DNA from: Prolixibacteraceae bacterium
GTDB lineage: Bacteria; Bacteroidota; Bacteroidia; Bacteroidales; Prolixibacteraceae
Direction of reading: 5' to 3'
DNA length: 64,000 nt
Assembly (NCBI GenBank): GCA_019459485.1
Contig: JAIBEZ010000099.1
Span: 1-64,000 of the forward strand
A program made the position numbers and the translations under genes. The first letter of the stretch is position 1. The number at the start of each line of letters is the position of its first letter. Of the stretch, positions 7,863 to 17,017 are shown in pieces. Below the pieces are notes generated by a model. That model was not told the DNA's origin and ran no database searches. It was given only the letters and a program-made list of their open reading frames with translations.

Positions 7863-9014
7863 ATGAAACTTAAATTATTAGCGATTGCGGCAATTATATT
7901 TTTATCGCAACAAGTTTTCAGTCAGGACAGTTATCTTAAAGTAGAAGCAAAAGATTCCCTGTTGGTTTATGCAGGCGGAGCAAAATATGAGGTAAAAACC
8001 TTTCCACAGAAGTTTAAAGCCAAGAAGCCCAAAAATGTAATTGTAATGATTGGCGACGGAATGGGCGTGGCACAAGTATTTGCTGCCATTACAGCCAACG
8101 GCGGACACCTGTATCTCGATAACTTCAAACATGTTGGATTTTCAAAAACGGCATCATCCAATAAATACATTACCGATTCCGCAGCTGGCGGAACTGCCCT
8201 TTCAACCGGACAAAAAACTTACAATGGGGCAATCGGGGTAAATACCGATACAGTTGCCATCAAAACGATTCTTGAAATGGCCGAAGAAAAAGGATTGGCT
8301 ACCGGATTGGTTTCAACTTCGGCAATTACACATGCCACACCTGCTTCCTATATCGCCCATCAGGGAAGCCGTGGAAGCTACGAGGACATTGCTGCGGATT
8401 TCGTGAAAACAGACATCGATGTATTTATTGGTGGAGGATACAAACACTTTACCCAGCGCAAAGATGGCCGGGACCTGACCAAGGATCTTCAGCACAATGG
8501 ATATCAGGTTCTGCGCGATATGGACGAAATTGCCAAGGTTAAAACCGGTAAACTTGCAGGTCTGACTGCCGACGAGCACAACGAGGTTTTTCCAAAACGT
8601 AAAATGGATCTGCCATTGTCAACTGAAACTGCTTTAAATATTCTTGACCAGAACAAAAAAGGATTTTTCATTATGATTGAAGGATCGCAGATCGACTGGG
8701 GCGGACACGCAAACAATACAATCTATATTGTCAACGAAACCCTTGATTTTGACCGCGCGATCGGGAAAGCCCTTGAATTTGCAGCCAAAGATCGTGAAAC
8801 GCTCTTAATTGTAACAGCCGATCACGAAACCGGCGGAATGGCAGTCACTGGCGGAGATATGAAGTCAGGAATGGTAAAAGGGGCATATACAACTGGCGGC
8901 CATTCTGCAATTATGGTCCCTGTTTTCTCCTATGGACCCGGCGCCGAAAATTTTACCGGCATAATGGAGAATACCGATATCCCTAAAAATATAATGAAAT
9001 TGCTGGGCTTGTAA
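7863..9014 (+). CDS. Alkaline phosphatase (PhoA superfamily)
   Basis: This 383-residue exported enzyme has a signal peptide at residues 1-20 (ending QQVFSQ). The metal and nucleophile motifs of alkaline phosphatase are present: VIVMIGDGMG (zinc/magnesium Asp), TDSAAGGTALSTG (the Ser nucleophile after Asp), IEGSQIDWGGHAN, TADHETGGMAV and GGHSAIMVPVFSYG. It should release phosphate from phosphomonoesters in the periplasm. It is shorter than E. coli PhoA and lacks its large insert. It stands alone, with its own terminator, next to a transporter and an acyltransferase. Confidence 0.93.
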   Translation: MKLKLLAIAAIIFLSQQVFSQDSYLKVEAKDSLLVYAGGAKYEVKTFPQKFKAKKPKNVIVMIGDGMGVAQVFAAITANGGHLYLDNFKHVGFSKTASSNKYITDSAAGGTALSTGQKTYNGAIGVNTDTVAIKTILEMAEEKGLATGLVSTSAITHATPASYIAHQGSRGSYEDIAADFVKTDIDVFIGGGYKHFTQRKDGRDLTKDLQHNGYQVLRDMDEIAKVKTGKLAGLTADEHNEVFPKRKMDLPLSTETALNILDQNKKGFFIMIEGSQIDWGGHANNTIYIVNETLDFDRAIGKALEFAAKDRETLLIVTADHETGGMAVTGGDMKSGMVKGAYTTGGHSAIMVPVFSYGPGAENFTGIMENTDIPKNIMKLLGL

Positions 9015-9035
9015 AGCATTCAGCAGTTGAGCGCA

Positions 9036-9080
9036 TAAAAAACTATGAATGAAAGCATTGCTTTCGTTCATAGTTTTTTA
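9036..9080 (+). terminator. Strong terminator after alkaline phosphatase
   Basis: A near-perfect stem of about 20 base pairs (9037-9056 with 9060-9079, one mismatch) has a three-base loop, an A tract before and a T tract after. It can act in both directions. The -33 TTG of the next promoter sits in its loop. Confidence 0.85.
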
Positions 9081-9086
9081 CTTTTG
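9058..9086 (+). promoter_or_regulatory. Promoter for the symporter-acyltransferase operon
   Basis: TTG at 9058-9060 and TACTTTTG at 9079-9086 are 18 bases apart and match the Bacteroidota consensus. Transcription would begin about 30 bases before the symporter ATG. The -33 element is in the loop of the preceding terminator. Confidence 0.5.
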
Positions 9087-9121
9087 TGGACTTTATTAAA
9101 ATACAAAAACGAGAGAAATTT

Positions 9122-10069
9122 ATGAACAGTTCACTCGAAGTACTTGATCACGTCCGCCTGAATTTTTCGCCGTCCGGGCTTGTTTTCCTGAATATTTCCC
9201 TTGCATTTATAATGTTTGGTGTAGCGTTGGGCATAAAAGTCGAACATTTCAAAGATATTTTACGAAATCCGAAATCGGCCATTGTTGGATTTATCAGCCA
9301 GACATTTTTATTGCCGGCGCTCACATTCCTGTTGGTTTTATTGCTCAATCCAACGCCAACTGTCGCGCTGGGAATGATTCTGGTGGCGGCTTGTCCGGGT
9401 GGGAATATTTCAAATTTCATCAGTTCGATGGCCAACGGAAATGTCGCCCTTTCGGTAAGTCTGACAGCCATTTCCACCACTGCGGCCATTTTCTTTACGC
9501 CTTTTAACTTTGCATTCTGGGGCTCAATGTACATCGATTTTTACAACGCCCATGGCGCTATAGGATTGCTCCGTCCAATTGAAATTGACAAAATTCAGAT
9601 GTTCCAAACTGTTTTTATCCTTCTCGGTATTCCGGTATTCATCGGGCTTTTTGTGGCAAAGAAATTTCCCCGTTTAACCGGAAAAATCAAAAAGCCGATC
9701 AACAGAGGTTCACTTCTATTTTTTATCCTGATGGTTATTGCAATGCTGTCGGCCAATTTCACCCAATTTACCAACTATGTTCACCTGGTTTTCATTATTG
9801 TATTACTACACAACGGACTGGCTCTCGCAACCGGTTATTTTTTCAGTAAACTAAATAAACTGAATATAGCCGATCAACGCACCGTTGCCATTGAAACAGG
9901 CATTCAAAATTCGGGACTGGCACTGGCGCTCATGTTTAATCCCAAAATATTTCCTCCTGAAATGGAATTGGGTGGAATGGCAATTATTGCAGCCTGGTGG
10001 GGAATCTGGCACATTATCAGCGGATTGACGATTGCTTGGTATTGGTCGCGCAAACCTGCAATTGCATGA
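9122..10069 (+). CDS. Bile acid:sodium symporter (BASS) family transporter
   Basis: This 315-residue inner-membrane protein has about nine to ten hydrophobic helices. BASS-family motifs are seen: FMFGVALGI near residue 40, AACPGGNISNFISSMANGNVALSVSLTAIST in the first crossing region, and IETGIQNSGLALAL in the second. These two crossovers bind Na+ in the family. Members carry organic anions (bile acids, pyruvate, pantoate), but the substrate here is unknown. The ATG at 9122, 7 bases after GAGAG, is chosen over an upstream in-frame codon. Its stop overlaps the start of the acyltransferase gene by four bases (ATGA), so the two are coupled. Confidence 0.9.
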   Translation: MNSSLEVLDHVRLNFSPSGLVFLNISLAFIMFGVALGIKVEHFKDILRNPKSAIVGFISQTFLLPALTFLLVLLLNPTPTVALGMILVAACPGGNISNFISSMANGNVALSVSLTAISTTAAIFFTPFNFAFWGSMYIDFYNAHGAIGLLRPIEIDKIQMFQTVFILLGIPVFIGLFVAKKFPRLTGKIKKPINRGSLLFFILMVIAMLSANFTQFTNYVHLVFIIVLLHNGLALATGYFFSKLNKLNIADQRTVAIETGIQNSGLALALMFNPKIFPPEMELGGMAIIAAWWGIWHIISGLTIAWYWSRKPAIA

Positions 10070-11403
10070 GCATAAAAAGTTGGTCGGTTGGATACGAGAT
10101 GATCCGAACTTATGTACGCTTTGCTTTTTGGCTCACGCATAAAAGCGTTGTGGTTACCGGTCGTAAGCAAATTCCCAAATGGAAGCCGGTCATATTTGCC
10201 GCCAATCATCAAAATGCGCTCATGGATCCACTGGCCTTAGCCTGCACCAATTCATTTCAAACGGTCTGGCTTGCACGTGCCGATATCTTCAAATCGAAAT
10301 CGGCACAATCGTTCCTGAAATACATTAAACTGCTGCCAATTTACCGCATCCGCGATGGGAAAGACAATCTTTCGAACAACGAACAAATATTTGAGCAGGT
10401 TACTCATATTCTGGAAAATTGTCAATCAATAGGCTTATTTCCTGAAGCTGCACATTCAGGCAAAAGGCAAATGTTGCCGCATAAAAAGGCAATTCCGCGC
10501 ATTGCGCTCGAAGCCGAAGCGAAAAATGATTTTAACCTGAAGTTGCAAATTGTTCCGGTGGGAATTTTCTACGATCATTACTGGCAGTTTAACCGCACCC
10601 TCATTGTTCAGTATGGCGAACCGATTGAAGTGGATCGGTACCGCGAAGAATATGCTGACAACCCGCAAAAAGCCATGCTCAGTCTGCGTGACGAAATTCA
10701 CGACCGCATCAGCCCGTTAACACTTCATATTCATAGCAAAACGCACTATCAGGAATATGAAAACATCCGGCAGCTGGCGGGCGAATCGTATTCGGGCAAA
10801 CACTTCTTCAGTAAAAATAAAGTGCTGCAACTTTTCTATGCTGAACAGGAATTGGTTTCAGGAATAGAAAAACTGGAAAACGGGCAACCCGAAGTTTTTG
10901 AAAAAATCATCGAAGAAACCAGTTTGTATTTTCAGGTAATTGGTGAATTGGGAGTCACTGACGAACAGGTATCGAATGCCGGAAAAATTGGTGCATTGGC
11001 AATTTCAGGACGATTAATGGTGGCTTTTATCACTTTCCCATTTTTTATCACCGGATTTCTTTTCAATGCAATTCCATTCTATGTCCCAAGAATGATGATA
11101 CGCCCCAGAGTGAAAGACACTGCTTTTCTAAGTACCTTCAACTTTGTTGCAGGATTGGTCGTGTTCCCAATATTTTATCTGATTGAGGCCTCTTTGATTT
11201 TCAGCCTGACCGGATCTGCATTGGTCGCTTTTTTCACATTTGTACTGATGCCATTTACCGGAAAGCTTGCGTTCAACCTTTTGATTTTTTATCAGGAAAC
11301 ACTTCAAAGTCTGAATTTGAAAGTTCGGCATAGATCGCTTTTACCACAATTGGAAAAGCAACGTAATGAATTGATATCGTTTGTATTGGAGAAGATTAGC
11401 TGA
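10066..11403 (+). CDS. PlsC-like glycerolipid acyltransferase with C-terminal membrane helices
   Basis: This 445-residue protein starts with an acyltransferase domain (about residues 25-230). Its catalytic motif is AANHQNALMDP, which has five rather than four residues between His and Asp. That spacing is also found in the yeast SCT1/GPT2-type glycerol-phosphate acyltransferases. A second motif, GLFPEAAHSGKRQMLP, follows and should bind glycerol phosphate. Residues ~325-400 contain two or three hydrophobic segments that should anchor it in the inner membrane. It likely acylates glycerol-3-phosphate or lysophosphatidate. It overlaps the symporter gene by four bases. Confidence 0.85.
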   Translation: MSIKSWSVGYEMIRTYVRFAFWLTHKSVVVTGRKQIPKWKPVIFAANHQNALMDPLALACTNSFQTVWLARADIFKSKSAQSFLKYIKLLPIYRIRDGKDNLSNNEQIFEQVTHILENCQSIGLFPEAAHSGKRQMLPHKKAIPRIALEAEAKNDFNLKLQIVPVGIFYDHYWQFNRTLIVQYGEPIEVDRYREEYADNPQKAMLSLRDEIHDRISPLTLHIHSKTHYQEYENIRQLAGESYSGKHFFSKNKVLQLFYAEQELVSGIEKLENGQPEVFEKIIEETSLYFQVIGELGVTDEQVSNAGKIGALAISGRLMVAFITFPFFITGFLFNAIPFYVPRMMIRPRVKDTAFLSTFNFVAGLVVFPIFYLIEASLIFSLTGSALVAFFTFVLMPFTGKLAFNLLIFYQETLQSLNLKVRHRSLLPQLEKQRNELISFVLEKIS

Positions 11404-11641
11404 AGCCAAAAAGAGGCTACCAATTCCTCAAATCCAGAAATCCGCTGTTTCTCAAATGTTTGCGTTGCGTTTTTTAATCGTTGGAAATGCAACAAAGTGT
11501 CTGTAATGCTGTTATTTAAAGAAGAAATAATTTTTAATATACTATGAAACGAACATGTTGCTTCACAACATACAAGAGTATGATGATAATTTTCAGCAAC
11601 ATGGGGTTACATACTACCATTAAAAAACAAATTACTATAGT

Positions 11642-12319
11642 ATGAAATACACGGTTAAAATAAATTCAGTAAAAACGATAGAAGAGCTTGAGGACGCATG
11701 GACCAATGCTGATTTTATTGAGCTTTTAAAAAGATTCGATTACGAAGATGCTGCGAAAATAAATCAAAATGAGCTAAAGGATTATCTGTTTATGGCGATT
11801 GCTGACTTTGAGCCAACTGATGCCGCGGCGATTGTTCTTGACTACAAACTTTCTGAAGTCTTGAACGAGGGACAGATTGTCAATCTTTCGCACGAAATGA
11901 TGCGGGAAAAAGTTTCGGAGAACTACTCCGATATATACATTCACAAAGTATTGTTTAGCGTTAATCAATTGCTTTTCAAAGCATACAATGGCAAGTTTCC
12001 CAGTTGTAAAGCCAATATCGTTGAATTCGAAATGAAGGCGGAACAGAACGACGCAACTGAAATAACCAAAGAATTGGTTCTGAAAGCGCTTGGAACAAGT
12101 CTTTCAGACAGTAATTTAATCATCCGGTTGTTCAAAGACCCACTTGATGGCAAAGTTGCATTTCCTGAAGCCGAAGGAATTATATGGGATTTGCGAAGCA
12201 AAGGAAACTCACAATATTCGATGACAACTTCAGAAAAGTGGCTAACCAAAACTGATTTTGAAAATCTGGAATATGAATGTACTGTAGAACCTTTCCCGGA
12301 CAATTCGGAAGAGGAATAG
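11642..12319 (+). CDS. Uncharacterised acidic cytoplasmic protein
   Basis: This 225-residue protein has no signal peptide or membrane segment and is acidic (it ends DNSEEE). I recognise no family. The N-terminal half is helical, with segments such as IEELEDAWTNADFIELLKRFDYED. The middle has ADFEPTDAAAIVLDYKLSE. The last third (KDPLDGKVAFPEAEGIIWDLRSKG) looks like a mixed alpha/beta fold. The reading frame is well formed, with typical codon use, so it is a real gene. It stands alone, 238 bases after the acyltransferase gene, and is convergent with the arabinan PUL. The function is unknown. Confidence 0.7.
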   Translation: MKYTVKINSVKTIEELEDAWTNADFIELLKRFDYEDAAKINQNELKDYLFMAIADFEPTDAAAIVLDYKLSEVLNEGQIVNLSHEMMREKVSENYSDIYIHKVLFSVNQLLFKAYNGKFPSCKANIVEFEMKAEQNDATEITKELVLKALGTSLSDSNLIIRLFKDPLDGKVAFPEAEGIIWDLRSKGNSQYSMTTSEKWLTKTDFENLEYECTVEPFPDNSEEE

Positions 12320-12329
12320 AACGCTGAAT

Positions 12330-13934
12330 TTAGCGAACCATTTTACCCCATACCGGTTTACCCGTTGATGTAAGGCCGGATAAAATCAAGGTCGCCTTTC
12401 GGGGATTACCTTCCCAGTTATAACCGTCGCGAACAATCAATTTTTGATTTCCGATCTGCAACACTTTCTTCTCGCTGTCGAGTGTCCATTGCCCGGTAAA
12501 AACACCTGTTGCAGTGCCATTTGTCAGGAGACGAAGTGTAGCCGGTTTTTGGAGTTTTTTATATTGATATTCCATGACAATCACTTCATAGTTGCCTGCG
12601 ATGGCGGCAGCATCCAGCGCAAGTTGGGGAACGCCGGCATAACGTTCGGGCATTACAACCGGCCACCCGTCTTCTGTCCAGAAAATTTCACTAACATGCC
12701 CCATCATAATGGCATTGGAAACATTTATACCGGGCACTCCTTCCGGTAATCTTCCCTGCGATGTATAAAACCACTGTTTGGTATCCGGATTCTGAAACAC
12801 TCCGCAATGCGAAATGCCGACCCAGCCGGTATGATTGTTAAAACCATAAGGATGTGTCAGCATGGGCCAGCACTCGGCGCCATTGGTAATGTTCTGCCCG
12901 TCGATTCCAAGGTACGGCCCGGTAATCGTTTTGGAGCGCGCCACGCGGGTGTTGTATGCCACCGAAAGTTCATCGTAAGCCAGAAACAGATAATAATATT
13001 TGGTATCGGGATTGTAAATTATTTCCGGAGCTTCCAATGCCTGCCAGCGGTTAGTGCTTACATTTCCCCGTCCGGCAATTCGCACACCGTAATCGGCACT
13101 GCTTTCCCATTTGTCGGGTTTGCCGGTTGCCGGATTTACCTTAACGGCAGCAATGCCTGAATGCCACGATCCATAAATCAACCAGTGTTCGCCTTCAGGA
13201 GTAACAATAAAACTTGGGTCGATGGCATTGAATTTAAAATAGCCGTTCCAGTCGTTTCCACCTGAACGGATATAATCCACAACCCCATCAGGTTCGGAGC
13301 AAACCACCATGCCTTTGTCAACCCACTGATTGGTTGAAAGGTCGTCGGATTCAGCCAAACCAATAAATGCGCGCTCTGTCCATGATTTATTGGAGTCGGT
13401 TCCCACGATCGGATTTGTAACCACCACACTGTAATACAGTCGGTATTTGTTGCCCACTTTCCGGATAGAAGGCGCCCAAAAACCATAATCAGGATTTTCA
13501 ATGGGAGGCAAAGCCGGATTCATGCGTGCCCGTTTGTGGTTCAGCGAATCTTTCACCCATGCAGGCACTTTCTGAAAAGCCATTCCCAAAAACTCCCAGT
13601 TCACCAAATCTTTCGACCGCCGGTAAGGATAATGACCATGTCCGTTGTGCGCATTTCCATAAGATGCGTCGGTTTGGTACATGTAGTAATAATCGCCACA
13701 CTTTTCAACCGAAGGATCGTGAACATTGGCCAAATTCCATTGCGCCCTAGCTGACCAGGATGCAATAGGGGAATAGTTATCGGCATAAGTTGGGCCGGTA
13801 AACGAATCATTCCGCGTATTTACCACTGGCACCACCACCGGATCAACAGGATCGGGTTCATCATTATTTTCTTTTCCGCAGGAAATTGCCAGAAAAACAA
13901 TTCCGAAAGCCAGTAGTAAATTTGAATGTTTCAT
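12330..13934 (-). CDS. GH43 endo-alpha-1,5-L-arabinanase lipoprotein
   Basis: This 534-residue outer-membrane lipoprotein has a lipobox at LAISC (Cys19). A GH43 five-blade propeller spans ~60-430, with the three catalytic acids in NVHDPSVEKCG (base Asp), AIDPSFIV (pKa Asp) and EAPEIIYN (acid Glu). A C-terminal beta domain (~440-534, starting AGNYEVIVMEYQY) matches the extra domain of extracellular endo-arabinanases. The enzyme should cut the alpha-1,5-arabinan main chain at the cell surface. It is the last gene of the PUL, 86 bases after the GH51 gene. A palindromic repeat lies in that gap. Confidence 0.9.
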   Translation of the reverse strand: MKHSNLLLAFGIVFLAISCGKENNDEPDPVDPVVVPVVNTRNDSFTGPTYADNYSPIASWSARAQWNLANVHDPSVEKCGDYYYMYQTDASYGNAHNGHGHYPYRRSKDLVNWEFLGMAFQKVPAWVKDSLNHKRARMNPALPPIENPDYGFWAPSIRKVGNKYRLYYSVVVTNPIVGTDSNKSWTERAFIGLAESDDLSTNQWVDKGMVVCSEPDGVVDYIRSGGNDWNGYFKFNAIDPSFIVTPEGEHWLIYGSWHSGIAAVKVNPATGKPDKWESSADYGVRIAGRGNVSTNRWQALEAPEIIYNPDTKYYYLFLAYDELSVAYNTRVARSKTITGPYLGIDGQNITNGAECWPMLTHPYGFNNHTGWVGISHCGVFQNPDTKQWFYTSQGRLPEGVPGINVSNAIMMGHVSEIFWTEDGWPVVMPERYAGVPQLALDAAAIAGNYEVIVMEYQYKKLQKPATLRLLTNGTATGVFTGQWTLDSEKKVLQIGNQKLIVRDGYNWEGNPRKATLILSGLTSTGKPVWGKMVR

Positions 13935-13950
13935 AATTGATTAAGAATTA

Positions 13951-14012
13951 ACTTACCCCACGTCTGCTTGCGGAAGTGGGGTAAGTTGGGAAATATACGA
14001 CAATAAATAGTT
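13951..14012. repeat. Palindromic repeat, family A, copy 1
   Basis: ACTTACCCCAC (13951-13961) pairs with GTGGGGTAAGT (13976-13986). It is followed by a 22-base tail (13991-14012) that recurs without a mismatch at 30863-30884. It lies between the GH51 and GH43 genes and could also act as a partial terminator. Confidence 0.8.
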
Positions 14013-14020
14013 CGTGTTAC

Positions 14021-15613
14021 TTATTTTACGATTTTACCTTTTAACATGGTGAATGAATGCGGAGGAAATGAATAAGTCAGCTTATCGGTAGTTTTCACTT
14101 TGATTGCCGGTTTGTTGACTGTTTCTACATTTGTTTTTCCGAAGTCATTTTCCGATTTAATGTCCGGACCATTTACTTCAAATACTTCAAAATCGCCGCT
14201 AAAGTTTCCTTCCTGCGAAATCAAATCGGTCGTAATTGCTTTGTCCTTGTTGCGGTTGACAACGCAGAGTATAACTTCTCCGTTGTTGTAAGTTGCAGAA
14301 ACATCAAGAAAAGGAACATTTTTCTGCTGTGTGGTCGATTCGCCCAAACCAACAAAAAACTTGTCGGTGTCGTATGTTTCGCAATCGACCAAAACATCGA
14401 GGGCAGTTCCATGCACATTTTTTGCAAACAATTGCAACGGATAATAAATGGTTTGCTTGAACATCCCTGTTTCGTTGGTGAAAATCGGGGCAATTACATT
14501 GACCAATTGCGCCATGTTGGCCATTTTTACAATGTCGGCATTGCGGATAAAAGCATTCAGAAAACCTGAAATTACCAGTGCATCTTCCAGATTATAATGT
14601 TCTTCCAGAGCGCGTGTTCCGGCCATTGTATCTTCACTGCGGGCGCGGTACCAAATGTTGTACTCGTCCCAGGCAATGTAAATTGGAGGACGGTTTCCGC
14701 GATCGGCATTTTCCATTTCACGATCGATCAGGCCTTTTACCACACGGGTACGCTCTTCCAAAACCAGTGGAGTGGAGATGAAATTGTAGTAATTGTTATC
14801 CGGATTGCCAACATACATGTGCAACGCAATGTAATCGATCACATCGCGCAACTCGTGCAGAATGGTTGCATTCCATTCGTTCGGGTCGGCATTGGGCCGG
14901 TAATTCGACGAACCGGCTGCGATTAGTTTGATGTCCGGAGACGTCAGTTTCATCAGCTTTGCAGCTTCGCGGGCTTTTTTGCTGTAATCTTCAGCGTTCA
15001 TGTGCCCCATCTGCCAGAAACCGTCCATTTCGTTGCCCAAACTCCAGTATTTAATGTTGTGTGGTTCGGGGTAGCCGTTCTTTTTCCGGAGTTCGGCAAA
15101 GTACGGGCCGCTTTTTACATTGCAGTATTCCACCCACTGCTGGGCTTCTTCGATGGTTCCTGTCCCCATGTTTACAGAAAAGTAAGGTTCCGTGTTCATT
15201 CGTTTGGCGTAGTCCATAAATTCGTCGGTACCAAAACGGTTCGATTCCAGCCGTGCCCATGCCAGTTCCATGCGGGCCGGGCGTTGGTCTTTCGGGCCAA
15301 TTCCATCCTGCCAGTGGTAATTCGATACAAAATTCCCACCCGGATAGCGGGTGATCGACACGTTCAAATCTTTCACTGCATCGAGCACGTCCAGCCGGAT
15401 TCCTTTGTCATCGGCCAAAGGCGAACCTTCTTCGTAAATTCCGCCATAAACACAGCGGCCCAGGTGTTCCACGAAATTTCCGTAGAGATGTTTGTCAACC
15501 TCACCAATTTTGCGGTCAATATCAATTTTTATCCGTGCATTTTGCGCTCCGGAAGAAAAAGCCATGCCTGCAAAAGCAAGCAACAGCAGGGGTTTAATCG
15601 TACTTTTTATCAT
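14021..15613 (-). CDS. GH51 alpha-L-arabinofuranosidase
   Basis: This 530-residue secreted enzyme has a signal peptide at residues 1-23 (ending FSSGAQ). It has a GH51 TIM barrel and C-terminal beta-sandwich. The acid/base Glu is in YWSLGNEMDGFW and the nucleophile Glu in IYIAWDEYNIWY. An N-terminal motif, HLYGNFVEHLGRCVYGGIYE, is typical of the family. It should remove terminal alpha-L-arabinofuranose from arabinan side chains or oligosaccharides in the periplasm. It sits between two GH43 genes in the PUL. Confidence 0.94.
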   Translation of the reverse strand: MIKSTIKPLLLLAFAGMAFSSGAQNARIKIDIDRKIGEVDKHLYGNFVEHLGRCVYGGIYEEGSPLADDKGIRLDVLDAVKDLNVSITRYPGGNFVSNYHWQDGIGPKDQRPARMELAWARLESNRFGTDEFMDYAKRMNTEPYFSVNMGTGTIEEAQQWVEYCNVKSGPYFAELRKKNGYPEPHNIKYWSLGNEMDGFWQMGHMNAEDYSKKAREAAKLMKLTSPDIKLIAAGSSNYRPNADPNEWNATILHELRDVIDYIALHMYVGNPDNNYYNFISTPLVLEERTRVVKGLIDREMENADRGNRPPIYIAWDEYNIWYRARSEDTMAGTRALEEHYNLEDALVISGFLNAFIRNADIVKMANMAQLVNVIAPIFTNETGMFKQTIYYPLQLFAKNVHGTALDVLVDCETYDTDKFFVGLGESTTQQKNVPFLDVSATYNNGEVILCVVNRNKDKAITTDLISQEGNFSGDFEVFEVNGPDIKSENDFGKTNVETVNKPAIKVKTTDKLTYSFPPHSFTMLKGKIVK

Positions 15614-15733
15614 GGTTATTTATTTTAAAATTCAAAAAACTTCATTTTAGAAAGCGAATCCCATTCCGTCCGAAATAAGGGAAATGCTTCGATCATTGCT
15701 GTTTCGCGGACGAAATAGTCATGTTGCAATTGT

Positions 15734-15753
15734 CCGTTGGCTAAAGCCAACGG
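15734..15753. repeat. Small palindrome between GH43 and GH51
   Basis: CCGTTGGCT and AGCCAACGG pair perfectly around a two-base loop. Short perfect palindromes of this kind are scattered in Bacteroidota intergenic regions; here it lies in the gap between the two enzyme genes. Confidence 0.6.
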
Positions 15754-15842
15754 CAAAGGATATTGCTTTAATTTAAGGTTGCCGCATCTTCCTCAAATTG
15801 CAGTATTTTGGGTATCATTGTCCAAACTCTCTTCCTTTTTGC

Positions 15843-15867
15843 GGAAGGGTTGGGGATGGGGCTTCTA
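15843..15867. repeat. Stop-codon-abutting repeat, family B, copy 1
   Basis: The plus-strand string GGTTGGGGATGGGGCTTCTA ends in the complement of the GH43 stop codon (TAG). The same sequence, with small changes, follows the stop codons of the DUF1080 and dGTPase genes near 60 kb. Confidence 0.7.
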
Positions 15868-16881
15868 GTTAACCACCGGCCAGCCATCTTTGTCCCATCC
15901 TAATTTCCGGATGTTCAGTTTTGGCTTTCCTGTATCTTTTGCATCGTAGCCATGAAATACAAGGTAGTCGGTTCCGTCGAAGCTGACAACAGCATTGTGT
16001 CCTACTCCATGCCAGTTTTCATCACCTTCAAGCAAAATGGTTCCTCCGCCTGTTGCCATTGATTTTCCGGAGCGGTCAATATATGATCCGGTCAGTTTTT
16101 TTGAACGTCCGACAATCATTTTGTATGTGCTGTTCACCCCTTTGCAGCAATAGTCGATGGAGGCAAACAAATAATAGTATCTTCCCTTTTTGAAGATAAA
16201 CGGCGCTTCGATGGCATTGCCTCCGGCATCCACCGGATTGTTATCAACCGACGGAGGATTTGGCTCATTCGAACTGGCTTTGCGCGAAGCAATGGTTGGA
16301 ATATTACTGATGTCGTCTGCAACACTTTTTGCGTCAGGCGATAGTCTTACCATTTTTAGTCCGTCCCAGAACGAACCAAATGTCAAATAAGGAGTCCCGT
16401 TTTTATCGACAATTAAATTGGGATCAATCGCATTCCAGTTTGTTTCTCCGGGTATTGACTGAATGACTTTTCCGTGATCGACCCATTTGAATTCAGGATC
16501 GGCCGGATCGAGTGTTTTGTTGGTTGCCAAACCAATGCACGATGTGTTTTTCCCGAAAGCTGAAACTGAATAATACAGGTAGTATTCGCCATTGAAAAAT
16601 GCGATATCCGGTGCCCAGATATGGCCTTTAAAAGATGGGATGGCATCAACCGCCCATTGAGGCGCTTTATCAAAAACAGGCTTTTCTTTCTTCCAATTTT
16701 TCATGTCGGGCGACGACCAGACGCTGATTCCCATTCCTGTGCTGAAAAGATAATACGCAGCGTTTTGACGGATCATTACCGGATCGTGCACGATGATGTT
16801 CTGTGCTGTGAGAGATTTAACACAGAGCAAGGTAACAAGCACCAATATCCATGAAAAATTTGAAACTTTTAATATTCTCAT
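15865..16881 (-). CDS. GH43 arabinan endo-1,5-alpha-L-arabinosidase or arabinofuranosidase
   Basis: This 338-residue enzyme has a signal peptide (residues ~1-26, ending KSLTAQ) and a single GH43 propeller. Catalytic acids are in IIVHDPVMIRQN (base Asp), NAIDPNLIVDKNG (pKa Asp) and NAIEAPFIFKKG (acid Glu). It lacks the C-terminal extra domain of the other GH43 in the locus. It resembles short endo-arabinanases and should act on shorter arabino-oligosaccharides in the periplasm. It follows susD after a 136-base gap that contains a hairpin. Confidence 0.9.
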   Translation of the reverse strand: MRILKVSNFSWILVLVTLLCVKSLTAQNIIVHDPVMIRQNAAYYLFSTGMGISVWSSPDMKNWKKEKPVFDKAPQWAVDAIPSFKGHIWAPDIAFFNGEYYLYYSVSAFGKNTSCIGLATNKTLDPADPEFKWVDHGKVIQSIPGETNWNAIDPNLIVDKNGTPYLTFGSFWDGLKMVRLSPDAKSVADDISNIPTIASRKASSNEPNPPSVDNNPVDAGGNAIEAPFIFKKGRYYYLFASIDYCCKGVNSTYKMIVGRSKKLTGSYIDRSGKSMATGGGTILLEGDENWHGVGHNAVVSFDGTDYLVFHGYDAKDTGKPKLNIRKLGWDKDGWPVVN

Positions 16882-16962
16882 AGTTTACAAAATTTCTGTT
16901 CTAATTATTTTTTTCTTCCCCTAAATTGAAACTCCCTGTCTAATATTTTTTTTGTTGAAAGA

Positions 16963-17004
16963 ACTTCCTTATCAATATGCAAAAAGACACGTCGATAAGG
17001 AAGT
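16963..17004 (-). terminator. Hairpin between susD and the GH43 gene
   Basis: ACTTCCTTATC (16963-16973) pairs exactly with GATAAGGAAGT (16994-17004) across a 20-base loop. The T run on the minus strand is poor. In Bacteroidota PULs, a leaky terminator or stabilising hairpin after susCD often sets higher susCD than enzyme expression; that role is inferred here. Confidence 0.5.
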
Positions 17005-17017
17005 CTCACATTTATTA

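Noticed and set aside
15002-15628. 208-residue plus-strand frame opposite the GH51 gene
   Set aside because: It lies fully antisense to a well-supported enzyme gene whose codon pattern explains the open frame. No domain is seen.
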